Assembly (NCBI GenBank): GCA_025057795.1
Contig: JANXEP010000020.1
Coordinates: 1-5,186, forward strand
DNA: 5,186 nt
DNA from: Candidatus Bathyarchaeota archaeon
GTDB taxonomy: Archaea; Thermoproteota; Bathyarchaeia; Bathyarchaeales; UBA233
Direction: 5' to 3'
Made by a program: the position numbers and the translations under genes
The notes under the pieces: generated by a model
The model's input: only the letters and a program-made list of their open reading frames with translations
The model's database searches: none
What the model was told of the DNA's origin: nothing
Part shown: positions 1 to 4,551 of the stretch, in pieces
Position numbering within the stretch: position 1 is the first letter of the stretch
How the letters are laid out: each line of letters begins with the position of its first letter

Positions 1-1696
1 GTCTAAAGAGGAACTCATTCAAAAACTTAAGGAAGCAAAAAACTCCGAGTCTTTTGAAGTGGGGATAGAGGAAAAAGTTAACCTCTATTATTTTGCCAAA
101 GTCATATGCTATGAGAATCCGATAGTCACAGATAACCGTACTTATTTGATGTATCGTTGGGATGGCAAATGTTGGCGAGACGATGCTGAAGGCTATATTC
201 ATAAGCGCTTGGTTGAGGTTGAAGGCGAAGCCTACAAGCCCTACCACCTGACAACTTTGACGCAGATGGTTCAAGCGTTAACGTTTAAGAATGGGCTTGA
301 AGAGCCCCCGCCAAACCTGATTTGCTTTGAAAACGGAGTTTTAGACTTAAACACTATGCAGTTGAAGCCCCACAGCCCAGAATACTTCTTTAGAAACATA
401 ATCCATGCAGATTACAACCCAAACGCTAAAGCAACAGAGTTTCTAAAATGGCTTGAAGAGGTTTTACCCGACGAGGAAGCACGCAAATATGTTCAGGAAA
501 TGTTTGGTTATTGCCTCTACCGGGACTATCCATTTCACCATATATTCTTTTTTGTTGGAAGCGGAAGAAACGGCAAAGGCACTTTAATGCGTACTCTGGT
601 GGGTTTGCTTGGAAGGGAAAACTGCACCAGCATACCCCTTGAACGTTTACCTGAAAGGTTCCAAAACACCAACCTCATAGGCAAACTCGCCAACATCGTA
701 AGCGAGCCTAAAACATCATTGGTGACTACCGAAACTATAAAGCAGTTGACTGGCCAAGATTTGATAACGGCAGAGTTTAAAGGTAGACAAAAAACCTTCC
801 AGTTCATTAACTACGCTAAACTGATTGTGGTGGCGAATCGGCTTCCCCCCGTTTATGATTCAAGCCATGCATGGTGGGAGCGCGTCATCGTTGTAGAGTT
901 TCCAGTCACAATACCGCCTGAAAAGATGGTTCCAAACATAGAAGAGCGGTGGCTGAACAACGCAGAGGAAAGGAGCGGCATTATTAATTGGGCTTTAGAG
1001 GGGCTTAAACGCCTATTGGAAAACAGGCAGTTCACCAAAAATGAGGCCATGTTAAATGTGGTGGAACAGTATAAGCGGTGGAGTCAACCCGCCCAATACT
1101 TTTTAGACAAATACTGCGAATACGGGCCTAACCATTGGGTTACCAAAAAAGCCCTCTATGAAGCTTTCAAAATAGTCTGCGAGGAAGAAGGCTTACCCGT
1201 CCTAAGCGAACAGCAGTTTTCGGTAGAGGTTAGGAAGAAGCCGAGAGTTATGATGATGTGGAAACGTGTTGAGGGAAAAATGGAAAGGGTTTGGATAGGG
1301 TTAAAGCTTAAAGAAGGGGTGACACAACTGACACAACTGACACAACCTTCTCTTACCCCGCAAAAATTCAGCGATAAAAATTTTAAAAGTATAGAGGAAC
1401 CTGTGTCACCTGTGTCAGTTGTGTCAGATGACGGTTCTGGCGTTTCTAAACCTCTCTCTCCGGATAGTTCACTACATTCATTAAGCTCACTAATTTCACT
1501 AGCCAAGGAGAATGTTGAAGCTGTTCTTAACGCTTTAGTTGAGGCTTCACGGGTTCGTGGAAGTGCAACCTTAGAGGAGATTGTTTCAAAGGCCGGCTTG
1601 CCCAGGGAAACTGTTGTAGCTGTTCTTGAAGTTTTGGAGAGGGAAGGCAAAGCATTTCAGCCTTACCCTGAGTGGTGGAAGACTAGTCATGGTTAA
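1..1696 (+). CDS. D5/P4-like SF3 replicative helicase (phage/plasmid primase family), 5' partial
   Basis: Replication protein of the phage/plasmid primase-helicase family, expected to unwind DNA at the element's origin. The frame is open from position 2, so the GTG at 59 is probably internal and the N-terminus is missing; whether a primase domain precedes is unknown. Counting from codon 59: a D5_N-like region (about 25-160, with YRWDGKCW), Walker A GSGRNGKGT (167-175), a motif B-like LANIVSEP with Glu216, motif C region AKLIVVANRLPP with Asn260, and a candidate arginine finger in WWERV (Arg275). A first winged-helix-like segment follows (345-418). Then comes a low-complexity Thr/Ser/Val/Pro/Leu linker (419-478) encoded by 9-bp repeats, and a second probable winged helix (483-543). 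The stop codon overlaps the next gene. Family assignment is firm; the primase activity is not demonstrated by what is visible. Confidence 0.9.
   Translation, partial: SKEELIQKLKEAKNSESFEVGIEEKVNLYYFAKVICYENPIVTDNRTYLMYRWDGKCWRDDAEGYIHKRLVEVEGEAYKPYHLTTLTQMVQALTFKNGLEEPPPNLICFENGVLDLNTMQLKPHSPEYFFRNIIHADYNPNAKATEFLKWLEEVLPDEEARKYVQEMFGYCLYRDYPFHHIFFFVGSGRNGKGTLMRTLVGLLGRENCTSIPLERLPERFQNTNLIGKLANIVSEPKTSLVTTETIKQLTGQDLITAEFKGRQKTFQFINYAKLIVVANRLPPVYDSSHAWWERVIVVEFPVTIPPEKMVPNIEERWLNNAEERSGIINWALEGLKRLLENRQFTKNEAMLNVVEQYKRWSQPAQYFLDKYCEYGPNHWVTKKALYEAFKIVCEEEGLPVLSEQQFSVEVRKKPRVMMMWKRVEGKMERVWIGLKLKEGVTQLTQLTQPSLTPQKFSDKNFKSIEEPVSPVSVVSDDGSGVSKPLSPDSSLHSLSSLISLAKENVEAVLNALVEASRVRGSATLEEIVSKAGLPRETVVAVLEVLEREGKAFQPYPEWWKTSHG
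1320..1427. repeat. Inverted arrays of 9-bp repeats (3 + 3) inside the helicase gene
   Basis: Three perfect tandem copies of TGACACAAC (1320-1328, 1329-1337, 1338-1346) are followed, after about 54 bp, by three tandem nonamers carrying GTGTCA (1401-1409, 1410-1418, 1419-1427). The last of these contains GTTGTGTCA, the exact reverse complement of the first unit. The two arrays therefore face each other and could form a long stem or a symmetric protein-binding site. At protein level they encode (LTQ)x3 and a VSPVSVVS stretch in the inter-domain linker. The repeats are directly visible; a DNA-level role is inference, and slippage-driven expansion of a disordered linker is the simpler explanation. 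Confidence 0.85.
1468..1503. repeat. Third 9-bp periodic array, TTCACTAnn x4
   Basis: Four consecutive nonamers of consensus TTCACTAnn (TTCACTACA, TTCATTAAG, CTCACTAAT, TTCACTAGC) lie in the same linker. In the reading frame they give a Ser-Leu-x repeat. The 9-bp period equals three codons, so it may simply be coding low complexity. Confidence 0.6.
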
Positions 1697-1991
1697 ATTT
1701 GAAGTTGTTCAAGGCCGGAAAGGGCCGAATGATAAACTTGTTAGAGTTTGGGCTTATGGAGAAGTTTTCACTTTTGAACATATTTTACGGTTGCTAAGTA
1801 TTATTTTTGAAAGTGAAGATTACGCTTATCCGATAAATGAAGGGTTTCAGGGTAAAGCCATGTTGTTAAAGGCAATTATAGACGTTTATTCAGGCATTCC
1901 CATAAAAAGAGTTTTGAAAGCTTATAAACTTGAGCGGAAAAAGCCTAAGAACATTATTATTGAAGCAACCAAACCCTTAAAAATCAACTAA
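1689..1991 (+). CDS. Hypothetical 100-residue protein, overlapping the helicase gene
   Basis: I do not recognise a family. The ATG at 1689 was chosen because it overlaps the helicase stop (ATGGTTAA, TAA at 1694-1696) and has a weak GGTGG ribosome site at 1674-1678. An in-frame upstream ATG at 1626 would lie 70 bp inside the helicase gene and is less likely. The protein starts with a probable beta region (MVKFEVVQG, then VRVWAYGEVF), continues with amphipathic helices (about 29-42 and 55-80), and ends in a basic tail (LERKKPKN). There is no signal peptide or membrane span. The overlap indicates co-transcription and probable translational coupling with the helicase, so a replication accessory role is possible but unproven. 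It converges on the next gene with only 17 bp between the stops. Confidence 0.7.
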   Translation: MVKFEVVQGRKGPNDKLVRVWAYGEVFTFEHILRLLSIIFESEDYAYPINEGFQGKAMLLKAIIDVYSGIPIKRVLKAYKLERKKPKNIIIEATKPLKIN

Positions 1992-2008
1992 ATAAATGCT
2001 ATACTTAA

Positions 2009-2401
2009 TTAATCACAGTTTTTAATATTATATGCTTGAAGAAAGTAAGTATCAGTTAAAGGTTCAATTTTTATCCCGAGATTTTTGCTCATAGCCTTGA
2101 ATAAGTCAAGTAGCTTTTGATTCACCTCTTCGGCTGTTCTGTTCGGCCTTATTGCTACTTCATGAAATTCCTTTAGGGCCTTCTTAACTTCATTAGAATC
2201 ATAAAATACAACAAAAGCAGAGTTAAGCGCTTCTGTAAATGCATCCCCTTTAACATGATTACGATTACCCATTAATTGCTTAAATATATCAAATTTTTCC
2301 TTTCTTCTTTCATACCGCTTATGATACCAATTAGAAATTAAAACACCTAGCAAGCCGGATGCTAGAATTGATATAATTGATAAAGCGATGTCAATCATCA
2401 C
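2009..2401 (-). CDS. Membrane-anchored DUF6680-type protein
   Basis: A 129-130 residue protein of unknown function that matches from memory the DUF6680 pattern: an N-terminal hydrophobic helix (about 3-22), a basic patch (HKRYERRKEK) favouring a cytoplasmic domain, then FDIFKQLMGNR, an EALNSAFVVFYD segment, and a C-terminal helix DLFKAMSKNLGIK. Members are small, single-pass membrane proteins seen mostly in bacteria and often in accessory regions; biochemical function is not known to me. Two starts are possible, GTG at 2401 or ATG at 2398. There is no Shine-Dalgarno sequence, and a TATA box about 25 bp upstream of the GTG suggests a leaderless mRNA starting at the start codon. It is AT-rich, on the same strand as the integrase, and probably a cargo gene. 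The DUF call should be checked by profile search. Confidence 0.75.
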   Translation of the reverse strand: MMIDIALSIISILASGLLGVLISNWYHKRYERRKEKFDIFKQLMGNRNHVKGDAFTEALNSAFVVFYDSNEVKKALKEFHEVAIRPNRTAEEVNQKLLDLFKAMSKNLGIKIEPLTDTYFLQAYNIKNCD

Positions 2402-2421
2402 TATTTAAAATATTTTTTTAA

Positions 2422-2437
2422 TTTTAAAAGGTTTCCG
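2422..2437 (-). promoter_or_regulatory. TATA box and BRE of the DUF6680 gene
   Basis: On the minus strand, TCGGAAAC (a BRE-like element, 2430-2437) is followed directly by the TATA-like TTTTAAAA (2422-2429). The TATA centre is about 25 bp upstream of the GTG start, the spacing expected for transcription beginning at the start codon. The BRE overlaps one copy of the repeated TTTCCGAAA, a possible regulator site. Confidence 0.6.
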
Positions 2438-2453
2438 AAAACTTTCAAAGCTG

Positions 2454-2465
2454 AAACCATGGTTT
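2454..2465. repeat. 12-bp palindrome AAACCATGGTTT
   Basis: Perfect palindrome centred on CCATGG, 15 bp upstream of the DUF6680 BRE. It is the CATG site closest to that promoter. Confidence 0.7.
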
Positions 2466-2547
2466 TATGGAAAATGTTAGTTTTTTACAATCGAGGTAAC
2501 CGTTTTCCATGGGACTCCATGATGGAACACGCTTTAACGGCTAACAA

Positions 2548-2573
2548 GGGAAAATCCCATGTTTTCCCATGTT
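2548..2573. repeat. Tandem CCCATGTT repeats within a GGGAAAA/TTTTCCC hairpin
   Basis: CCCATGTT occurs at 2556-2563 and 2566-2573, exactly 10 bp apart, so both copies face the same side of the helix. GGGAAAA (2548-2554) and TTTTCCC (2562-2568) form a 7-bp inverted repeat with a 7-nt loop. Confidence 0.7.
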
Positions 2574-2649
2574 CAAAAGCACCTGGCTGCAAACCTGAGA
2601 CTTGAAAAGCTGTATTCAAGCTTCTTTTCCGAAACTCTACATGGGAAAA
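2562..2649. repeat. 11-bp inverted repeat TTTTCCCATGT / ACATGGGAAAA
   Basis: TTTTCCCATGT at 2562-2572 has an exact reverse complement, ACATGGGAAAA, at 2639-2649, separated by 66 bp. This is the longest shared version of the CATG motif in the region. Confidence 0.75.
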
Positions 2650-2711
2650 GGGCTTATCTAGTCTGGTACAATGTTGGAATTTCATGGTTCAAGTGTGGAA
2701 ATGGGCAGTTT

Positions 2712-2729
2712 CATGGTGTCGACACCATG
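2712..2729. repeat. 18-bp perfect palindrome CATGGTGTCGACACCATG
   Basis: Two 9-bp arms with no spacer. The right arm's GACAC is repeated 10 bp further on (2721-2725 and 2731-2735), and TTTCATGGT is repeated at 2680-2688 and 2709-2717. This is typical of a dimeric protein-binding site. It lies 60 bp downstream of the stop codon of the small putative DNA-binding gene. Confidence 0.85.
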
Positions 2730-2789
2730 GGACACGCCTTCCACAGTCTCAAGAATCAACATGATAAAAACATTGGATTTTCCCAGGTT

Positions 2790-2975
2790 TCAGGCGATAA
2801 TTTTTCTCAACTCTTCGTACACGTCTAAACGGCCCCTGAACCATGCCTCAATAGATTTAGCGGAAACCCTCTCATCCCGCATTTTCTTAACAATCCTCGA
2901 GAGCTCTAAAGGAGACAAAGTTTTGAACTCCACTGCAAACAGAGGCAAATCTCTGCTAGGCTTAAACTTCACCAC
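2790..2975 (-). CDS. Small basic protein, probable helix-turn-helix DNA-binding
   Basis: A 60-61 residue protein without a family I can name firmly. Translation is well supported: GAGGTG (2980-2985) lies 4 nt before a GTG at 2975 and 7 nt before a second GTG at 2972; either may be the start. The sequence is helical and highly charged, with LSPLELSRIVKKMRDERVS followed by AKSIEAWFRGRLDVYEELRK. This fits two helices of a helix-turn-helix with the second (AKSIEAWFRGR) as recognition helix. It is downstream of the integrase on the same strand, 89 bp away, and just upstream of the repeat-rich region. A role as an excision factor, copy-number regulator or repressor acting on those repeats is plausible but inferred. 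Confidence 0.7.
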   Translation of the reverse strand: MVKFKPSRDLPLFAVEFKTLSPLELSRIVKKMRDERVSAKSIEAWFRGRLDVYEELRKIIA

Positions 2976-2979
2976 TTCC

Positions 2980-2985
2980 CACCTC
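2980..2985 (-). promoter_or_regulatory. Ribosome binding site GAGGTG
   Basis: GAGGTG on the minus strand matches the archaeal 16S rRNA 3' end and fixes the start of the small gene to one of the two GTG codons at 2975 or 2972. Confidence 0.75.
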
Positions 2986-3030
2986 TCTTCAGAGTATGAC
3001 TGAAAATTGAATATTAAGCTTTACGAAGTA

Positions 3031-3049
3031 AAATACCATAAAATACCGC
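3031..3049. repeat. Direct repeat TAAAATACC x2
   Basis: TAAAATACC occurs at 3031-3039 and 3041-3049, 10 bp apart, in the gap between the integrase stop and the small gene. It lies upstream of a TATA-like CTTAATAT region for the small gene and could be an operator or promoter duplication. Confidence 0.55.
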
Positions 3050-3064
3050 ACTTCAAGAAACACC

Positions 3065-3877
3065 TCAAAGTCTGCTTTGAATCTCAGCTAAGCCCTTGAA
3101 CACTCTCTCTTTCAAATCGTCAATCAAAGCAGGGTTAAAGTAATTACGCATAAACACGCTTGTTGAAACTCTCCCATGTAAAAAGTCTATCTCCGATTCT
3201 CTGAGATATTTAGTTAAGAATGTTCCATGGGCCTCACGGATATCAGAGAACCTTAACCCTAGTTTCCGTTTAACCTTTGTTTGAATGTAGTTTATGTTTA
3301 GAGGCTTGTTTCTGCTTATGGCTTCCACTAGGCTTTTAGGAATGAAGCTTATGAAAGCCTTCTTTGAGTTTCTAATAAACAGTTCTTTAAATCTGAAATG
3401 CTCAAGAACCCCTCTATCCTCATTATAATACTCGTTCAGCCTTCCTTCCTTAGCCAAATCCACTATCAAATTATAAGAGTTTACTGCTTCATTGAACCTT
3501 AAACCGCTTAGGGCTATGAAATCCATGAAAACCTTTAGTTCCGAAACCTCACTTTTAACCTTCCTAATCCACTCGAAAACCTCATCTGAATTCACAGTTC
3601 TGGTTAAACGCTCAATAATCAAGTCGTCTGAACTTTTACCCTTCCATTTTAAACCATGATTTTTAACAAGACTTTTGAAATCCTCGTATATTCCGAGAAA
3701 CTTAGCTAAAGCGGAAAGGGCCTTCAAAACATGAACACGCTTATCATCACTTAAAACCTTAAGCTCCGAGAAATCACGGTTAAACAAACAATGCGAAAAC
3801 CTACATGCATAGCTGAACCTCTCCTTAGCTGTTCTAAACCTATACTGCTTCATCAAATAAGCTCTGAAACCTTCCAA
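3065..3877 (-). CDS. int: Archaeal-type (SSV-like) tyrosine integrase
   Basis: Site-specific recombinase, expected to integrate and excise the element at tRNA-Val. From the TTG at 3877 the protein has 270 residues. A core-binding helical domain spans about 1-90 (RTAKERFSYACRF). The catalytic domain (about 95-260) has Arg127 in SGLRFNEA, a candidate beta-hairpin Lys172/173 in NSKKAFISF, Arg214 and His217 in DIREAHGTF, LHGR with His234 and Arg236, and the nucleophile Tyr246 in VFMRNYF. The HGR and RNYF motifs are typical of the archaeal SSV-type branch. It is short for the family (SSV1 integrase is about 335 residues). No stop occurs upstream until within the tRNA, but no ATG, GTG or TTG lies in that extension. 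It is thus either complete from TTG or the C-terminal part of a split integrase. It begins 13 nt after tRNA-Val on the same strand. Confidence 0.88.
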   Translation of the reverse strand: MEGFRAYLMKQYRFRTAKERFSYACRFSHCLFNRDFSELKVLSDDKRVHVLKALSALAKFLGIYEDFKSLVKNHGLKWKGKSSDDLIIERLTRTVNSDEVFEWIRKVKSEVSELKVFMDFIALSGLRFNEAVNSYNLIVDLAKEGRLNEYYNEDRGVLEHFRFKELFIRNSKKAFISFIPKSLVEAISRNKPLNINYIQTKVKRKLGLRFSDIREAHGTFLTKYLRESEIDFLHGRVSTSVFMRNYFNPALIDDLKERVFKGLAEIQSRL

Positions 3878-3890
3878 ATCAAAAGTTATA

Positions 3891-3926
3891 TGGGCCGGGG
3901 GAGACTTGAACTCCCGACTTTCGCCG
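3891..3926 (-). other. Presumed attachment site (tRNA-Val 3' half)
   Basis: The 3' half of the tRNA (end of the anticodon stem, T arm and acceptor strand) is adjacent to the integrase gene and is the segment archaeal integrases usually share with their element. No second copy is visible in the window, so the exact core is unknown. Confidence 0.45.
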
Positions 3927-3950
3927 CTTCCTCCAGCATATTGAACGCCG
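3927..3950 (-). other. 24-nt intron in the tRNA-Val anticodon loop
   Basis: The intron lies at 37/38 or 36/37. GCGGCG occurs at both junctions, so the exact cut cannot be read from the mature sequence alone. Placed at 36/37, the pairing is central helix CCTC/GAGG, bulges AC^G and AA^G, and an intron stem CGGCG with TGCTG closing a 7-nt loop, although the outer stem is then partly opened. All cut positions within the repeat yield the same mature tRNA. Confidence 0.75.
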
Positions 3951-3966
3951 CGTGAGGGCGACGTCC

Positions 3967-3983
3967 CTTGGCCTCTTTAGGGT
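3967..3983 (-). other. Non-canonical 17-nt tRNA intron in the D loop
   Basis: The D loop reads AGCTGGCTA, then ACCCTAAAGAGGCCAAG, then GGAC. Cutting after A21 and before G22 gives the bulge-helix-bulge geometry of the archaeal tRNA splicing endonuclease: central helix TGGC/GCCA, bulges TA^A and AG^G, each cut after its second base. The intron's own stem is weak, so the substrate is probably a relaxed bulge-helix-loop form. Confidence 0.75.
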
Positions 3984-4030
3984 TAGCCAGCTAGACTACC
4001 GGCCCAGCAGCATCTTAATTTCTGGTTCAA

Positions 4031-4048
4031 AAATAATTATTTCTGTTT
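4031..4048 (-). promoter_or_regulatory. tRNA-Val promoter (TATA and BRE)
   Basis: AAATAATTATTT (4031-4042) is a perfect 12-bp palindrome centred about 31 bp upstream of tRNA-Val, preceded on the minus strand by a BRE-like AAACAG (4043-4048). Because it is palindromic it might also be read towards the small plus-strand gene at 4091. Confidence 0.5.
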
Positions 4049-4090
4049 CATAAAATCTTTCCTTTTCTTCTTAGTAAGAATGATGATACG

Positions 4091-4222
4091 GTGAATGTTT
4101 TGAGAAACTTGAACGGAGATGGTTCGGAAAATCAAGATGTTGTCGAAAAGATTTTGCTTTTGCTGTTTTTCTTAGCTTTTGCAATTTTTGGGTATTTTAT
4201 GGCAAATTATATAGGTTTATAG
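4091..4222 (+). CDS. Small single-span membrane protein (43 residues)
   Basis: A GTG-started frame encodes a hydrophilic N-terminus (VNVLRNLNGDGSENQDVVEK) followed by a strongly hydrophobic helix from about residue 21 to 40 (ILLLLFFLAFAIFGYF) and a short tail. This suggests a tail-anchored or single-pass membrane peptide. I recognise no family. Support is moderate: the hydrophobic segment is clean, and a TATA-like CATAAAAT at about 4050-4057 is suitably placed, but the ribosome site is weak. It diverges from tRNA-Val and converges on the 54-residue gene with 2 bp between stops. Confidence 0.5.
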   Translation: MNVLRNLNGDGSENQDVVEKILLLLFFLAFAIFGYFMANYIGL

Positions 4223-4224
4223 CT

Positions 4225-4389
4225 TCACATTTCTTCTATGATTTCAATGCTCCTAACTTCTTTAGTCCAAGGCATTAGAAACGCGTTCTCCTTGAACCAT
4301 TCAGTAAACTCCCGCTTAATATCTTCATTAGCATTTTCAAAGCTTTCGTCGACAAGCTCTACGGTTATCACAGCAATCTTTTTCTTCAT
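4225..4389 (-). CDS. Small acidic protein (54 residues), unknown function
   Basis: The ATG at 4389 is preceded by GAGGTGATC (4395-4403), a near-perfect match to the 16S rRNA 3' end with 5-nt spacing, which makes translation very likely. The protein begins with a beta-like MKKKIAVITVELVDES, then an acidic amphipathic helix (NEDIKREFTEWFKENA), and ends VRSIEIIEEM. There is no membrane span and no cysteine. I recognise no family; the beta-helix-beta layout suggests a small alpha/beta fold. A TATA-like CATAAAAG (4428-4435, minus strand) would give a leader of about 17 nt. Confidence 0.75.
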   Translation of the reverse strand: MKKKIAVITVELVDESFENANEDIKREFTEWFKENAFLMPWTKEVRSIEIIEEM

Positions 4390-4394
4390 GGGTT

Positions 4395-4403
4395 GATCAC
4401 CTC
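4395..4403 (-). promoter_or_regulatory. Strong ribosome binding site GAGGTGATC
   Basis: Nine bases complementary to the archaeal 16S rRNA 3' end, 5 nt before the ATG of the 54-residue gene. It is the strongest such site in the window and decides that start. Confidence 0.8.
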
Positions 4404-4520
4404 TTGCCCCGCACCATGCATTTTCGGCTTTTATGCAATGCTCCCACCGCAGAGTTATCCTTTAATCAGATTCGAAATAAATAATACGGTTAAAACTCTA
4501 AACAAGCCAAAAACACAAGC

Positions 4521-4534
4521 GAAACCTTAAAAAA
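4521..4534 (+). promoter_or_regulatory. tRNA-Phe promoter (BRE and TATA)
   Basis: GAAAC (4521-4525, BRE-like) is followed by CTTAAAAAA (4526-4534), centred about 31 bp upstream of the tRNA start, the usual archaeal arrangement. Confidence 0.65.
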
Positions 4535-4551
4535 TTTCTAAAGATTTATTC

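Larger units (their letters stand above)
2402..2789. other. Gene-free repeat-rich region (candidate origin, partition or operator site)
   Basis: There is no convincing gene on either strand over 388 bp; the open frames here have no recognisable protein character. The stretch contains ten CATG tetramers (at 2458, 2508, 2518, 2558, 2568, 2640, 2683, 2712, 2726 and 2760), about six times random expectation. Many lie in a CCCATG or CCATGG context next to T- or A-runs. It also has several palindromes, an 11-bp inverted repeat and two copies of TTTCCGAAA (2432-2440, 2626-2634). It lies between two minus-strand genes of the presumed element, next to a small probable DNA-binding protein. Function is inferred only from the repeat density. 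Confidence 0.6.
1..3926. mobile_element. Integrated plasmid/virus, one end (inferred), abutting tRNA-Val
   Basis: An integrase gene, a D5-like replicative helicase and several small unknown genes lie immediately beyond the 3' end of tRNA-Val. This is the usual layout of archaeal integrative plasmids and viruses that recombine into the 3' half of a tRNA gene. The tRNA-side border should fall somewhere in the tRNA 3' half (about 3891-3926), since that segment would be shared by attachment site and element. The other end is outside the window: no second copy of the tRNA-Val T-arm or acceptor sequence is visible here. The extent to position 1 is inferred from gene content. A helicase belonging to the host or to another element cannot be excluded. 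Confidence 0.55.
3891..4005 (-). tRNA. tRNA-Val (CAC) with two introns
   Basis: The 115-nt gene gives a 74-nt mature tRNA. The acceptor stem is GGGCCGG (3999-4005) with CCGGCCC (3892-3898), followed by discriminator A at 3891 and no encoded CCA. The D stem GTCT pairs with GGAC only if a 17-nt insert is removed from the D loop. The anticodon stem TCGCC pairs with GGCGA only if a 24-nt insert is removed, leaving loop CTCACGC with anticodon CAC (3952-3954). The T arm is GGGAG, TTCAAGT, CTCCC. It is followed immediately by the integrase gene and is the presumed integration target, still intact. Confidence 0.9.

Noticed and set aside
535..807. Minus-strand open frame of 90 codons inside the helicase gene
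   Set aside because: It lies opposite the Walker A and motif B/C coding region and shows no protein-like features of its own.
853..1050. Minus-strand open frame of 65 codons
   Set aside because: It is entirely opposite the conserved helicase domain and has shadow-like composition.
1156..1650. Minus-strand open frame of 164 codons
   Set aside because: It is opposite the helicase linker and winged-helix region. Its Ser/Thr-rich content follows from the complement of the 9-bp repeats.
2485..2685. Minus-strand open frame of 66 codons in the repeat region
   Set aside because: Composition is not protein-like, there is no ribosome site, and it is spread over palindromes and repeats.
2454..2763. 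CRISPR array
   Set aside because: The repeats are too short, irregularly spaced and in both orientations; there are no uniform spacers.
2559..2828. Plus-strand open frame of 89 codons
   Set aside because: It runs through the CATG repeats into the antisense of the small gene, with no start signal or recognisable fold.
2671..3003. Plus-strand open frame of 110 codons
   Set aside because: It is Ser/Leu-rich and exactly antisense to the better supported gene at 2790-2975, which has a strong ribosome site.
3927..3961. Unspliced pairing of TCGCC with the first GGCG as the real anticodon stem
   Set aside because: It would leave a U-U pair and about 24 extra nt before the variable loop. Only removal of the insert gives a full 5-bp stem and a normal tRNA length.
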